DNA of 64,000 nt, taken from the NCBI GenBank assembly GCA_934654605.1, contig CAKUGH010000002.1, forward strand, positions 1 through 64,000, in the 5' to 3' direction. The translations under genes and the position numbers were made by a program. This DNA comes from an uncultured Collinsella sp. (lineage in GTDB: Bacteria > Actinomycetota > Coriobacteriia > Coriobacteriales > Coriobacteriaceae). Of this stretch, positions 27,996-35,709 are shown piece by piece (position 1 is the stretch's first letter; the number at the start of each line of letters is the position of its first letter). The notes beneath the pieces were generated by a model. It did no database searches, was not told the DNA's origin, and worked only from the letters and a program-made list of their open reading frames with translations.

Positions 27996-30281
27996 TTACG
28001 CGTCCTTAGCGGCCGACTTAATGGCGGCTGACTTTGCCTTGGTAGTTGCCTTTTTGGCAGCCGGCTTCTTAGCTGCGGTTGCCTTGGCCGGAGCCTTAGC
28101 AGCGGACTTCGCGGCAGCCTTAGCCTTGGTCGTCGTAGCCTTCGCCTTAGCGGGAGCCTTCTTGGCCGCAGCAGCCTTGGGCTTCACCGAGGACGTGCGC
28201 TTACGCGTAGCTTTCTTCGGCTCCTCAACCACCGGCGGCTTGTAGCTGCTGGGGCCGCGGCGCTTAAGCACCACGCCTGCCAGACCGGGCACCTTGATCT
28301 CGATGGAGTCCGTCTGCCCGTTCCAGGGATAGGGCTCGCTCGAGCAGGTGTAGGGCTCCTCGCCGGCGTATCCGCTACCACCGAACTCGGGACGGTCGGA
28401 GTCGAAGATGACCTCCCAGTCACCCTCGCGCGGCACGCCCACGCGGAAGCTCTCGTAGCTTGCCGGGTCAAAGTTGATCAAGATCACCAGGTCGTCGTCG
28501 ATGTCCTCGCCCTGGCGCACAAAGCTCACGATGGACTGCTTGGAGTTGTCCGCATCGATCCAGGTAAAGCCATCATCGGTGTAGCCGCGCTCGTACAGGG
28601 CGGGCTCGGCGGTGTACAGGTGGTTGAGCGCCTTAATGAACGCCTGATGATGACGGTGGGTCTCGTACTCCTCGGTCAAGAACCACTGGATGGACTCGTA
28701 GTAGCGCCACTCGATAAACTGGCCGATCTCGTTGCCCATAAAGTTGAGCTTGGCACCGGGGTGCGTCATCTGGTAAAAGGCCAGCGTGCGCAGGCCGGCA
28801 AACTGGCGCCACCAGTCGCCCGGCATGCGGCCGATGAGCGAGCACTTGCCGTGCACGACCTCGTCGTGGCTCAACGGGCAAATAAAGTTCTCGGTAAAGG
28901 CGTACATGATGGAGAACGTGAGCAGGCCGTGGTTGCCGGGGCGCCACGGAAAATCGGTCTGCATGTAGTGCAGGGTGTCGTTCATCCAGCCCATGTCCCA
29001 CTTGTAGTGGAAGCCCAGGCCACCGTCCTGCGGCGGATAGGTCACGAGCGGCCATGCGGTTGACTCCTCGGCCATCATCATCACGTCGGGGTAGTGCGCC
29101 TCCACAGCGCAGTTGACCTGACGGATAAACGCGCTGGCGTCCAGGTCCTCCTCGGTACCGTACTTGTTGAACTTCTTTTGGCCCGGATCGTCGATGCCAA
29201 AGTTGAGGTACAGCATACTGGACACGCCGTCCATGCGGATGCCGTCCACGTGGAAGTTCTCGAGCCAATACAGCACGTTGGAGACCAGGAAGGAGCGGAC
29301 CTCGCCGCGGGCGAAGTCGAATTTATGCGTGCCCCAATTGGGGTGAATCTCGTGCTCAAACAGCATGTGGCCGTTAAAGGTGGCGAGGCCGTGGGAGTCG
29401 GCGCAAAAACCGCCGGGCACCCAGTCCATAATCACGCCAATGCCAGCCTCGTGGCATGCATCGATAAAGTGCATGAGCTGCTGCGGGTTGCCGTAGCGCG
29501 ATGTGGCGGCGTAGTAGCCGGTCGTCTGATAGCCCCAGGAGCCATCGAAGGGATGCTCCATAAGCGGCATGACCTCGATATGCGTGTAGCCCATGTCGCG
29601 CACGTAGTCCACGAGCTCCACCGACAGGTCGTCGTAGGTGTAGAACTCGCCGCGCTGCGCGGGGAAGGGATCCATGGGGCCGGGGTAGTTGCCGTACTCG
29701 TCCGGCTCGCCCTGCGGCGCGTCGCCGTGGCGCTTCCACGAGCCAATATGCACCTCGTAGATGTTGAGCGGCTGCGACATGTGATTGTGGCCGACGCGGC
29801 GCTTAAGCCACGCGGCGTCGTTCCACTTGTAGCCGTCCAGGCTCCACAGCACGCTTGCCGTACCCGGAGGGCACTCGGCCTTAAAGGCGTACGGATCTGC
29901 CTTGTAGAGCTTTTCGCCCTCGTTGGTCTCGATCAGATACTTATAAAGCTGTCCCTGCTCGGCGCCAGGAATAAAGCCTTCCCAGATAGCGCTCGTATGC
30001 ACGGGCACCAGCGGGTTGGCTTCCTCATCCCAGTCGTTAAATTCGCCAATGACATGGACGCTCTTTACATCGGGCGCCCAAACGCAAAAACGCCAGCCGC
30101 GCGTACGGTTCTGCGTGTCGGGGTGCGCGCCCATCTTTTCCCAGCTGCGCTCCCACATGCCAATGCCAAACAGATAGACATCGTCCTTAGAGAGCTCCGG
30201 TGCGTGCGGAGCGGCCTTGCGGGTAGCGGGCTTTTTTGCCGTTGGCTTTAGCTTTGTATCGCTCACGTTTGATCCCATCAT
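27996..30281 (-). CDS. glgB: 1,4-alpha-glucan branching enzyme with basic N- and C-terminal extensions
   Basis: 761 residues. It makes alpha-1,6 branches. The CBM48 domain (about residues 45-150) precedes a GH13 barrel with DWVPGGFC, GIRMDGVSSMLYL (nucleophile Asp), MAEESTAWP (acid/base Glu) and LSHDEVVHGKCSL. The catalytic enzyme ends near residue 670. A Lys/Ala/Thr-rich tail of about 85 residues follows, with motifs such as AAAKKAPAKAKAT, like the tail of GlgA. The first 25 residues are also basic (KPTAKKPATRKAA). The start is uncertain: ATG at 30281 or 30278, or a GTG 18 bases further in; none has a strong ribosome site. Confidence 0.95.
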   Translation of the reverse strand: MMGSNVSDTKLKPTAKKPATRKAAPHAPELSKDDVYLFGIGMWERSWEKMGAHPDTQNRTRGWRFCVWAPDVKSVHVIGEFNDWDEEANPLVPVHTSAIWEGFIPGAEQGQLYKYLIETNEGEKLYKADPYAFKAECPPGTASVLWSLDGYKWNDAAWLKRRVGHNHMSQPLNIYEVHIGSWKRHGDAPQGEPDEYGNYPGPMDPFPAQRGEFYTYDDLSVELVDYVRDMGYTHIEVMPLMEHPFDGSWGYQTTGYYAATSRYGNPQQLMHFIDACHEAGIGVIMDWVPGGFCADSHGLATFNGHMLFEHEIHPNWGTHKFDFARGEVRSFLVSNVLYWLENFHVDGIRMDGVSSMLYLNFGIDDPGQKKFNKYGTEEDLDASAFIRQVNCAVEAHYPDVMMMAEESTAWPLVTYPPQDGGLGFHYKWDMGWMNDTLHYMQTDFPWRPGNHGLLTFSIMYAFTENFICPLSHDEVVHGKCSLIGRMPGDWWRQFAGLRTLAFYQMTHPGAKLNFMGNEIGQFIEWRYYESIQWFLTEEYETHRHHQAFIKALNHLYTAEPALYERGYTDDGFTWIDADNSKQSIVSFVRQGEDIDDDLVILINFDPASYESFRVGVPREGDWEVIFDSDRPEFGGSGYAGEEPYTCSSEPYPWNGQTDSIEIKVPGLAGVVLKRRGPSSYKPPVVEEPKKATRKRTSSVKPKAAAAKKAPAKAKATTTKAKAAAKSAAKAPAKATAAKKPAAKKATTKAKSAAIKSAAKDA

Positions 30282-30502
30282 GACGCGGCAGCGTGTTGCC
30301 TTGGTGACTAAATGCGAAAGGTCCAGGGCTGCACGAATCGAAGGGACGGCGATAGTTCTATGATTCGTTCCACCTCGCGTGCTCGGTGGAACTTTCGGCA
30401 GAAACTACCATAACACCTGTACATTACTTTTATGGAGGAAAGTGGTTTTGCGGTGGCTTTTAATCGGTGAGCGCCATGTTTATACCACTGGCAGATTTGC
30501 GA

Positions 30503-30528
30503 TGGTAAAACTCTTGACAGTTTTACCA
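30503..30528. promoter_or_regulatory. Inverted repeat TGGTAAAACT-N6-AGTTTTACCA between glgB and the HAD gene
   Basis: The gene-free interval 30282-30612 separates divergent glgB and the HAD gene. It contains a perfect 10-base dyad with spacer CTTGAC, which forms a TTGACA -35-like box reading rightwards. Dyad plus promoter box suggests a repressor operator. It shares TGGTAAAAC with sites at 30560 and 20311. Confidence 0.5.
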
Positions 30529-30559
30529 ATTAGGGTTTCAAGATTGTTAGTTTGACGTT

Positions 30560-30574
30560 TGGTAAAACGTTTTT
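30560..30574 (+). promoter_or_regulatory. Second TGGTAAAACGTTTTT site
   Basis: TGGTAAAACGTTTTT is nearly identical to the site before the GH13-GH77 gene (TGGTAAAACGATTTT). A further half-site GTTTACCAT follows at 30583-30591. Their position 25-50 bases before the HAD start, and in the glgB leader region, suggests control of one or both genes. Confidence 0.4.
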
Positions 30575-30612
30575 AGCAGGATGTTTACCATTTGACATCG
30601 AAAGGTTCGTTT

Positions 30613-31302
30613 ATGTCCCAGACCGCCGCCCCCAACGTTGCTTTTATTTTCGATTGCGACGGCACGCTGGTTAATAGCACCCCCGTTTGGGCCTATGCCC
30701 AGCCCGAGTTATTGCGCCGCCACGGCGTTGATGTGACGGTCGACGATTTTGCCCAGTTTGAGCATCTTTCGCTCGAGGACGAGTGCCAGGCCTACCATGA
30801 CACGTGGGGTATTGGCGAAGGCGGCGAAGAGCTGTATCGCGAGCTGAGCGAGATTCTCATCGATGGCTATTCCAAGGTGCCGCCGCGCGAGGGTCTTCTG
30901 GCATTTTTGGAGCAGGCGAAGGCGGCGGGCATTGCCATGTGCGTGGCCACGTCCACGCCGGCCGAACTGGTGCAGTCCGCCCTTGCGGGTGCGGGCCTTG
31001 ATCGCTATATGGAGTTTATTACCACGACGGGCGAGGCGGGACGTTCCAAGCAATTCCCCGATGTATACGAGTTGGCGTTGCGTCGCCTGGAGGAGCGCCA
31101 CGGCTGCAAGTTCGATCGCTCTTGGGTGTTTGAGGACGCGGTGTTTGGTCTTAAGAGCTCTGGTGCCGCCGGCTTTAAGCGCGTGGGCATCTATGACCCG
31201 CATGGCCGCATGGAGCACGAAGAGGTCCGCGCCAACTGCGAGATCTTTATCGACAGCTATGAAGAGCTGGATCTTGACCGCGTGCTTTCGTACGAGGGGT
31301 AG
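30613..31302 (+). CDS. HAD-family sugar phosphatase/phosphoglucomutase-like hydrolase
   Basis: 229 residues from the ATG at 30613, with GAAAGG 7 bases upstream. HAD motif I FDCDGTLVNS has the nucleophile Asp and the general acid two residues on. Motif II is in VATSTPAE, the motif III lysine is in GRSKQFPDVY, and motif IV is VFEDAVFGLKSSGAAG. The cap is the helical C1 type of the beta-phosphoglucomutase/phosphatase branch. The exact substrate cannot be told; the TGGTAAA sites and glgB as neighbour hint at sugar phosphate. It is 9 bases before the thiamine pyrophosphokinase gene and probably co-transcribed. Confidence 0.85.
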   Translation: MSQTAAPNVAFIFDCDGTLVNSTPVWAYAQPELLRRHGVDVTVDDFAQFEHLSLEDECQAYHDTWGIGEGGEELYRELSEILIDGYSKVPPREGLLAFLEQAKAAGIAMCVATSTPAELVQSALAGAGLDRYMEFITTTGEAGRSKQFPDVYELALRRLEERHGCKFDRSWVFEDAVFGLKSSGAAGFKRVGIYDPHGRMEHEEVRANCEIFIDSYEELDLDRVLSYEG

Positions 31303-31311
31303 GCGAGAGCC

Positions 31312-32001
31312 GTGGCTTGCAAAGTATTAGTTGTTTGCGGCTCGCCGGTGGTAGCGAGCGCGGAGTTGTTGCGCCGCCTGGCAGGGGAGTGCGACCACAT
31401 CGTCGCCGTGGACCGCGGCCTGGATGCCCTGCTGGGTGCCGGACTGAGCTGCGACGTCTACGTAGGCGACGCCGATACCGTGAGCGACGCCGGCCGCGCG
31501 TTGGTGGATGCCGCCACTGATTTTGAGGTAGAGCGCCACAACCCCTACAAGGACTACACCGATCTGGCGTTGGCGCTCGATTCCGTCCGCCGCCGCTGGT
31601 CGGGCGCCGAAGTAATAGCAACCTGCGCCACCGGAGGCCGCCCCGACATGGCCCTGTCCGTCCTGGGCCTACTGGCAGGCTATACGGACGCCCCTGTCTG
31701 GATCGCCGAAGACAAAGTGACGGCCCGCATCCTTCATGCAGACGAGTCTTGGACCATCCAGGGCGCCGAAGGCAAAACCTTCTCCATCATCGCCATAGCC
31801 CCCAACACAGAGGTAAGCGAACACGGCCTAGAATGGGAACTAGACCACGCCACGTTAGGCCTACTAGCCGACACCGGCATCAGCAACGTCGTCAGGTCTA
31901 TAGCAACGATTGACGTCCACTCGGGAGTTGCAATAGCGTATTTGCTCCATCAGGGTTTTATCGGGACGGCGGATAAAAATAATCGCCTTGCAAGTGTTTG
32001 A
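31312..32001 (+). CDS. thiN: Thiamine pyrophosphokinase
   Basis: 229 residues from a GTG at 31312. It converts thiamine to thiamine diphosphate. Family marks are the start CKVLVVCGSPV, DRGLDALLGAG, the acidic loop GDADTVSD, and NPYKDYTDLALAL near residue 78; the C-terminal beta-sandwich domain follows. The last about 17 codons (from 31951) lie inside a repeat unit that recurs just downstream, so the natural C-terminus has been extended or replaced by repeat sequence (HQGFIGTADKNNRLASV). Codons rich in CTA and AGA in the last third differ from the first half. The enzyme call is firm; whether the altered end matters is unknown. Confidence 0.88.
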   Translation: MACKVLVVCGSPVVASAELLRRLAGECDHIVAVDRGLDALLGAGLSCDVYVGDADTVSDAGRALVDAATDFEVERHNPYKDYTDLALALDSVRRRWSGAEVIATCATGGRPDMALSVLGLLAGYTDAPVWIAEDKVTARILHADESWTIQGAEGKTFSIIAIAPNTEVSEHGLEWELDHATLGLLADTGISNVVRSIATIDVHSGVAIAYLLHQGFIGTADKNNRLASV

Positions 32002-32085
32002 TCGCCCCGTCAGGGTTTTATCGGGACGGTGGATAGAAATAATCGCTCGAAGAGTGATTATTTCTGCCCCGTCCCAGGAAAACCC
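31951..32085. repeat. Direct repeat pair plus inverted copy at the thiN 3' end (palindrome F)
   Basis: Units 31951-31986 and 32011-32046 are near-identical 36-base direct repeats (two differences) containing ATCGGGACGG and AAATAATCGC. A third, imperfect inverted copy follows at about 32055-32085 and can fold onto the second. The first unit is coding for the end of thiN. It shares the GGGAC core with the other palindromes. Confidence 0.7.
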
Positions 32086-32158
32086 GTAAGTGCGAGAATC
32101 AACCCAAAAAAAGTTCTTGCATCCCTGAACACATTCCCCTATAGTATCTCCTCGTCAC

Positions 32159-32234
32159 GGGGGCGTAGCTCAGCTGGGAGAGCGCTTGACTGGCAGTCAA
32201 GAGGTCAGGGGTTCGATCCCCCTCGTCTCCACCA
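32159..32234 (+). tRNA. tRNA-Ala (anticodon GGC)
   Basis: 76 bases with encoded CCA at 32232-32234. The acceptor stem GGGGGCG pairs with CGTCTCC (with G-T pairs). The D-arm is GCTCAGCTGGGAGAGC, the anticodon arm is CTTGA-CTGGCAG-TCAAG with GGC at the anticodon, and the T-arm contains GGTTCGATCC. The discriminator is A. A good terminator follows at once, so it is a single-gene unit. Confidence 0.93.
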
Positions 32235-32244
32235 TCGTGAATTC

Positions 32245-32271
32245 AAGGCCACTCAATCGAGTGGCCTTTTT
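32245..32271 (+). terminator. Terminator of tRNA-Ala
   Basis: AAGGCCACTC (32245-32254) pairs with GAGTGGCCTT (32259-32268) around a 4-base loop, followed by TTTTTATTT. Confidence 0.85.
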
Positions 32272-33111
32272 ATTTGCATGCGATATCAAGTGGCTGAACT
32301 GCTTTTTTGCAAAATATGCAAATTGCTTTCCTGTTCAAGTTTATCTCCAGCGGAGACGGGATCGTCAACCTCGTCCCATAAACCGTACGCCCACACCCAC
32401 GCACCACAAAAAGTTGCGCAATAACCCGCAAGTTCTGTACATAGTTTGTTAGCTAGATGCAATTCTTTTAACAACTCGCGCCGTCAGCCTTACAACTCAG
32501 GCAGTGCACACTAACCCACACACCCCCATAAACCTGCGTCAACGTGGGCAAGTTTACAAATTAACCCCCTTGAACGCGGTAGATGAACGATATGTTGCCC
32601 AACACACCGCAAAAGGTTAGAGCTGCTAACTGTGCTAGGATACCTAACGTTACATGGGTTCAACTGTGCTCACGGCTCAAGCAAGCCGCAAGGCGCAGGG
32701 TCGATCAGCATCCGGCCGTAACGGCGGTGCCAGAAAAACCACGAGCTCCAATAATGCTTGTCATGCGTTGTCGCATTGAAGTGCAACACGGACTTACGTT
32801 TCCGTAAGCAAATTAGAAGCAACAGCTGCATGCTAAAAACGCAGCAGTTATTCAGCTGTTTGCGAGCGGTCCAGTTTTGTACCCGCTTGACTGGGCCGCA
32901 CGCAGCCAGCTGGGGACGCGGTCGTTTTTGCGATACACGTCCGCGTCTCTAGCAACTGCACGCATACATACCGTTCACGGTGGGGCAGAGCCACGTGCTT
33001 GTCTAACTGGGCTCAGGGTTTGAATATGGAGCGCCTTCGCGCACAAGCGCCCTGGCGAAGCCATACCCAAACCCCGTGAGCCACACGTAAGACAGCAAGG
33101 GGGTGGTGCTC
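32272..33111 (+). promoter_or_regulatory. Long gene-free leader of the exopolysaccharide operon
   Basis: About 840 bases without a convincing gene separate the tRNA terminator from the NusG-like gene. A possible extended -10 TGCTAGGAT lies at 32633-32641. Between 32866 and 32946 there are two stem-loops: GCGGTCCAG/CTGGGCCGC (32866-32874 and 32891-32899) and ACGCGG/CCGCGT (32916-32921 and 32941-32946). A further dyad CTTCGC/GCGAAG lies at 33046-33060. NusG paralogues of the LoaP/RfaH class act on hairpins or ops sites in operon leaders, so these are candidate recruitment elements (inference). Confidence 0.4.
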
Positions 33112-33657
33112 GTGTGGTATGTGATCCAGGTCATTAACGGTCGCGAAGACGTAATGCGCGAGCGCATTGAGAGCGTGGTGCCGGCTGGTGCCATGCAGGA
33201 GCTCTTTTATCCCCAATTTCAAACCGAGATCAAAGTGCACGGCGAATGGGTCAACACGACCAAGCCACTTTTCCCCGGTTATCTTATCTGCGATACGGCA
33301 GATCCCCGCACCGTGCAACAGTATCTGCTGCGCATGGACGACTTTGCCCGGGTGCTTGCCCAGGACGGTCAGTTTGTGCCGCTGGCAAAAGATGAGGTCC
33401 AGCTCATTGGCAGTTTTACGCATAGGGGAGACCGCGTAGTGCCCATGAGCGAGGCCTTAAAAGACGGCGACCAGGTCGTAGTAACGGCAGGTCCGCTTCT
33501 GGGCCACGAAGGCCTTATCAAAACCATCAACAGACGCAAGAGCACTGCTTTTTTGGAACTCAACCTGTGCGGCCGACGCGTAACCACCCGCGTTGGCCTC
33601 GCGGTGCTTTCGGCCGAGCAGCGCACAATGCGCAATCTAAGAACAGCGATCGCCTAG
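33112..33657 (+). CDS. NusG-like transcription antiterminator (LoaP type)
   Basis: 181 residues from the GTG at 33112, placed 9 bases after AAGGGG; GTGs at 33103 and 33106 are too close to the ribosome site. The start WYVIQVINGRED and the central FPGYLICDT identify the NusG N-terminal domain. The C-terminal KOW domain holds DQVVVTAGPLLGHEGLI. Specialised NusG paralogues at the head of capsule and antibiotic operons keep RNA polymerase from terminating early. The position as first gene before about 13 kb of sugar genes supports this role. RfaH-like alternatives are possible, but LoaP is the Gram-positive form. Confidence 0.85.
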   Translation: MWYVIQVINGREDVMRERIESVVPAGAMQELFYPQFQTEIKVHGEWVNTTKPLFPGYLICDTADPRTVQQYLLRMDDFARVLAQDGQFVPLAKDEVQLIGSFTHRGDRVVPMSEALKDGDQVVVTAGPLLGHEGLIKTINRRKSTAFLELNLCGRRVTTRVGLAVLSAEQRTMRNLRTAIA

Positions 33658-33724
33658 TTGCAAGCGTGCAAGCGGACGAACGAAGGCGAAATAGTATCGG
33701 GGGGGGCTCTTGGAGCCTACGTTG

Positions 33725-34504
33725 ATGTCCGTGGCGCAGGGCGCACAGGAGACGCGCACCGCCGCCACGGCGAATTCCATCCCTGCCGCAGCAGGTGCTG
33801 CGGGGGATTACCTTACAAACGAACGAGCGTACAAGATGCTGTGCGGTGCTAACTCTGGCATTAAGCCGGAGCTTTCTCGCAGACTGTACCGCACGGTCAA
33901 GCGCACGGTGGATATCATAGCCGCCGGCGGAGCACTAGTGTTGCTGCTTATTCCGGGTGCCATTTTGAGCGCGGTCATTTGCGTAAATAGCCCGGGCGCC
34001 GGTCCCCTGTACTCGCAATGGCGCGTGGGTCGCGTGCGCCGCGACGGTACGTTCGCCTTCTTTAAGATGTACAAGTTCCGCAGCATGGTGCCCAACGCAG
34101 ACCAGATGCTTAAGGAGCTGCAGGCCCAGAATGAGGCGAGCGGCCCCATGTTCAAGATTAGCCACGATCCGCGCATTATCCCCGGCGTGGGCAATTTCAT
34201 CCGCAAGCACAGCATCGACGAGCTGCCCCAGCTCATCAACGTGTTCTTGGGCCAAATGAGCCTCATTGGCCCGCGCCCCGGCCTGCCGCGAGAGGTTGCG
34301 CTCTACGACGAGCGCGCCATGGGGCGGCTGGCCGTGAAGCCCGGCTGCGGCGGGCCCTGGCAGGTCATGGGCCGCAGCTACCTCGGATTCAATGAGATGG
34401 TGAGCTTGGACCTCAACTACATACAGAACCGGAGTCTGAAGCAGGACTTCAAGCTGATATTCGGGACCATCAAGGCGATGCTCTCCGGAGAGGGGGCGGC
34501 TTAA
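33725..34504 (+). CDS. Undecaprenyl-phosphate sugar-1-phosphate transferase (initiating)
   Basis: 259 residues from the ATG at 33725 (GGAG 9 bases upstream; a TTG at 33710 is an alternative start). It loads the first sugar-1-phosphate onto undecaprenyl phosphate. One reentrant membrane helix (DIIAAGGALVLLLIPGAILSAV) near residue 70 is followed by the bacterial sugar transferase domain, with FFKMYKFRSMVPNAD, the DEL box IDELPQLINVFLGQMSLIGP and RPG. This is the short PglC/WcaJ-C type without the long N-terminal membrane part. It is needed for all later steps of the operon. Its stop overlaps the next start. Confidence 0.92.
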   Translation: MSVAQGAQETRTAATANSIPAAAGAAGDYLTNERAYKMLCGANSGIKPELSRRLYRTVKRTVDIIAAGGALVLLLIPGAILSAVICVNSPGAGPLYSQWRVGRVRRDGTFAFFKMYKFRSMVPNADQMLKELQAQNEASGPMFKISHDPRIIPGVGNFIRKHSIDELPQLINVFLGQMSLIGPRPGLPREVALYDERAMGRLAVKPGCGGPWQVMGRSYLGFNEMVSLDLNYIQNRSLKQDFKLIFGTIKAMLSGEGAA

Positions 34505-35709
34505 TGTCAGATACGCAACACATCTTCATTGTCGGCTCCAAGGGCATCCCGGGCAATTACGGTGGCTACGAGACGTTCGTGGATCGGCTCACTGAGTACC
34601 ACCAGAACGTTAGCGGCATTCGTTACCACGTGGCCTGTGCGGTCGACAAGATGCCTGCTCAGGGCACGTTCGAGTACAACGGGGCTGACTGCTTCCGCAT
34701 CCAGTGGCGCCCCCTTGGTGCAGCCCGCGCGATCTTCTACGACCTGGACGCATTGGACTGGTGCCTTGCCTACATCCGTGACCATTCCATCAAGCACCCC
34801 ATTGTGTACGTGCTGGCATGCCGTATCGGGCCGTGGGCGGGCAAGTACGCCCGCGCCATCCACGTGCTGGGCGGCAAGCTCTACGTGAATCCCGACGGTC
34901 ACGAGTGGATGCGTGCCAAGTGGCCCGCGCCTGTGCGCCGCTATTGGAAAGTCTCCGAGGGTGGCATGGTCAAGCACGCCGACCTGCTGGTTTGTGACTC
35001 CAAGAACATCGAGAAGTACATCCAGACCGAGTATACGCGATTCAAGCCGGCTACGACCTTCATTGCCTATGGTGCAGAGACGCGCCCGAGCAAGTTGGTC
35101 GATGACGACCCAAAGTTCACGGGCTGGCTGGCCGAGAAGGGTCTCAAGCCCAAGGGTTACTACTTAGTGGTTGGACGCTTTGTGCCCGAGAATAACTATG
35201 AGACCATGATCCGCGAGTTCATGGCGAGCGACTCCACGCGCGACTTTGCTCTCATCACCAACGTGAGCGACAAGTTCTTGGCCGAGCTCAAGGCAAAGAC
35301 GCACTTTGACCAGGACCAGCGCATCAAGTTTGTTGGCACGGTTTACGACAAGGAGCTGCTGGCCAAGATTCGCGAACAGGCCTATGGCTACTTCCACGGC
35401 CACGAGGTGGGCGGCACCAACCCGAGCCTCCTCGAGGCGCTGAGCAGCACCGACCTCAATTTGCTGCTCAAGGTGGGCTTCAACGAGGAGGTCGCCGAGG
35501 ACAGCGCCCTCTACTGGACCAAGGAGCCGGGCAACCTGGCCGCGCTCATCGACACCGCGGATGCCATGACGCCCGAGCAGATTGCTGAGATTGGCAGCCG
35601 CGCCAAGGCGCGTGTCGCTACTGCCTACAGCTGGCAGCACATCGCCAATGAGTACGAGCGCCTGTTCCTCGAGGGGCCGCAGGCAGTGAAGGGCGAGGGG
35701 GAGGAGTAA
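34504..35709 (+). CDS. DUF1972 glycosyltransferase (probable rhamnosyltransferase)
   Basis: 401 residues. The N-terminal domain (about 1-180) has the DUF1972 pattern IVGSKGIPGNYGGYETFVD and NPDGHEWMRAKW; a GT4-like C-terminal domain follows with VVGRFVPENNYE and HEVGGTNPSLLEAL. Members of this group (such as streptococcal WchF/Cps2T) add rhamnose from dTDP-rhamnose to the lipid-linked first sugar. The rml genes 15 kb downstream would supply the donor. It overlaps the previous gene by one base and abuts the next. The acceptor is not known. Confidence 0.87.
   Translation: MSDTQHIFIVGSKGIPGNYGGYETFVDRLTEYHQNVSGIRYHVACAVDKMPAQGTFEYNGADCFRIQWRPLGAARAIFYDLDALDWCLAYIRDHSIKHPIVYVLACRIGPWAGKYARAIHVLGGKLYVNPDGHEWMRAKWPAPVRRYWKVSEGGMVKHADLLVCDSKNIEKYIQTEYTRFKPATTFIAYGAETRPSKLVDDDPKFTGWLAEKGLKPKGYYLVVGRFVPENNYETMIREFMASDSTRDFALITNVSDKFLAELKAKTHFDQDQRIKFVGTVYDKELLAKIREQAYGYFHGHEVGGTNPSLLEALSSTDLNLLLKVGFNEEVAEDSALYWTKEPGNLAALIDTADAMTPEQIAEIGSRAKARVATAYSWQHIANEYERLFLEGPQAVKGEGEE

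Noticed and set aside
31951-32085. CRISPR-like array
   Set aside because: Only two direct copies and one inverted copy, with no regular spacer and no cas genes.
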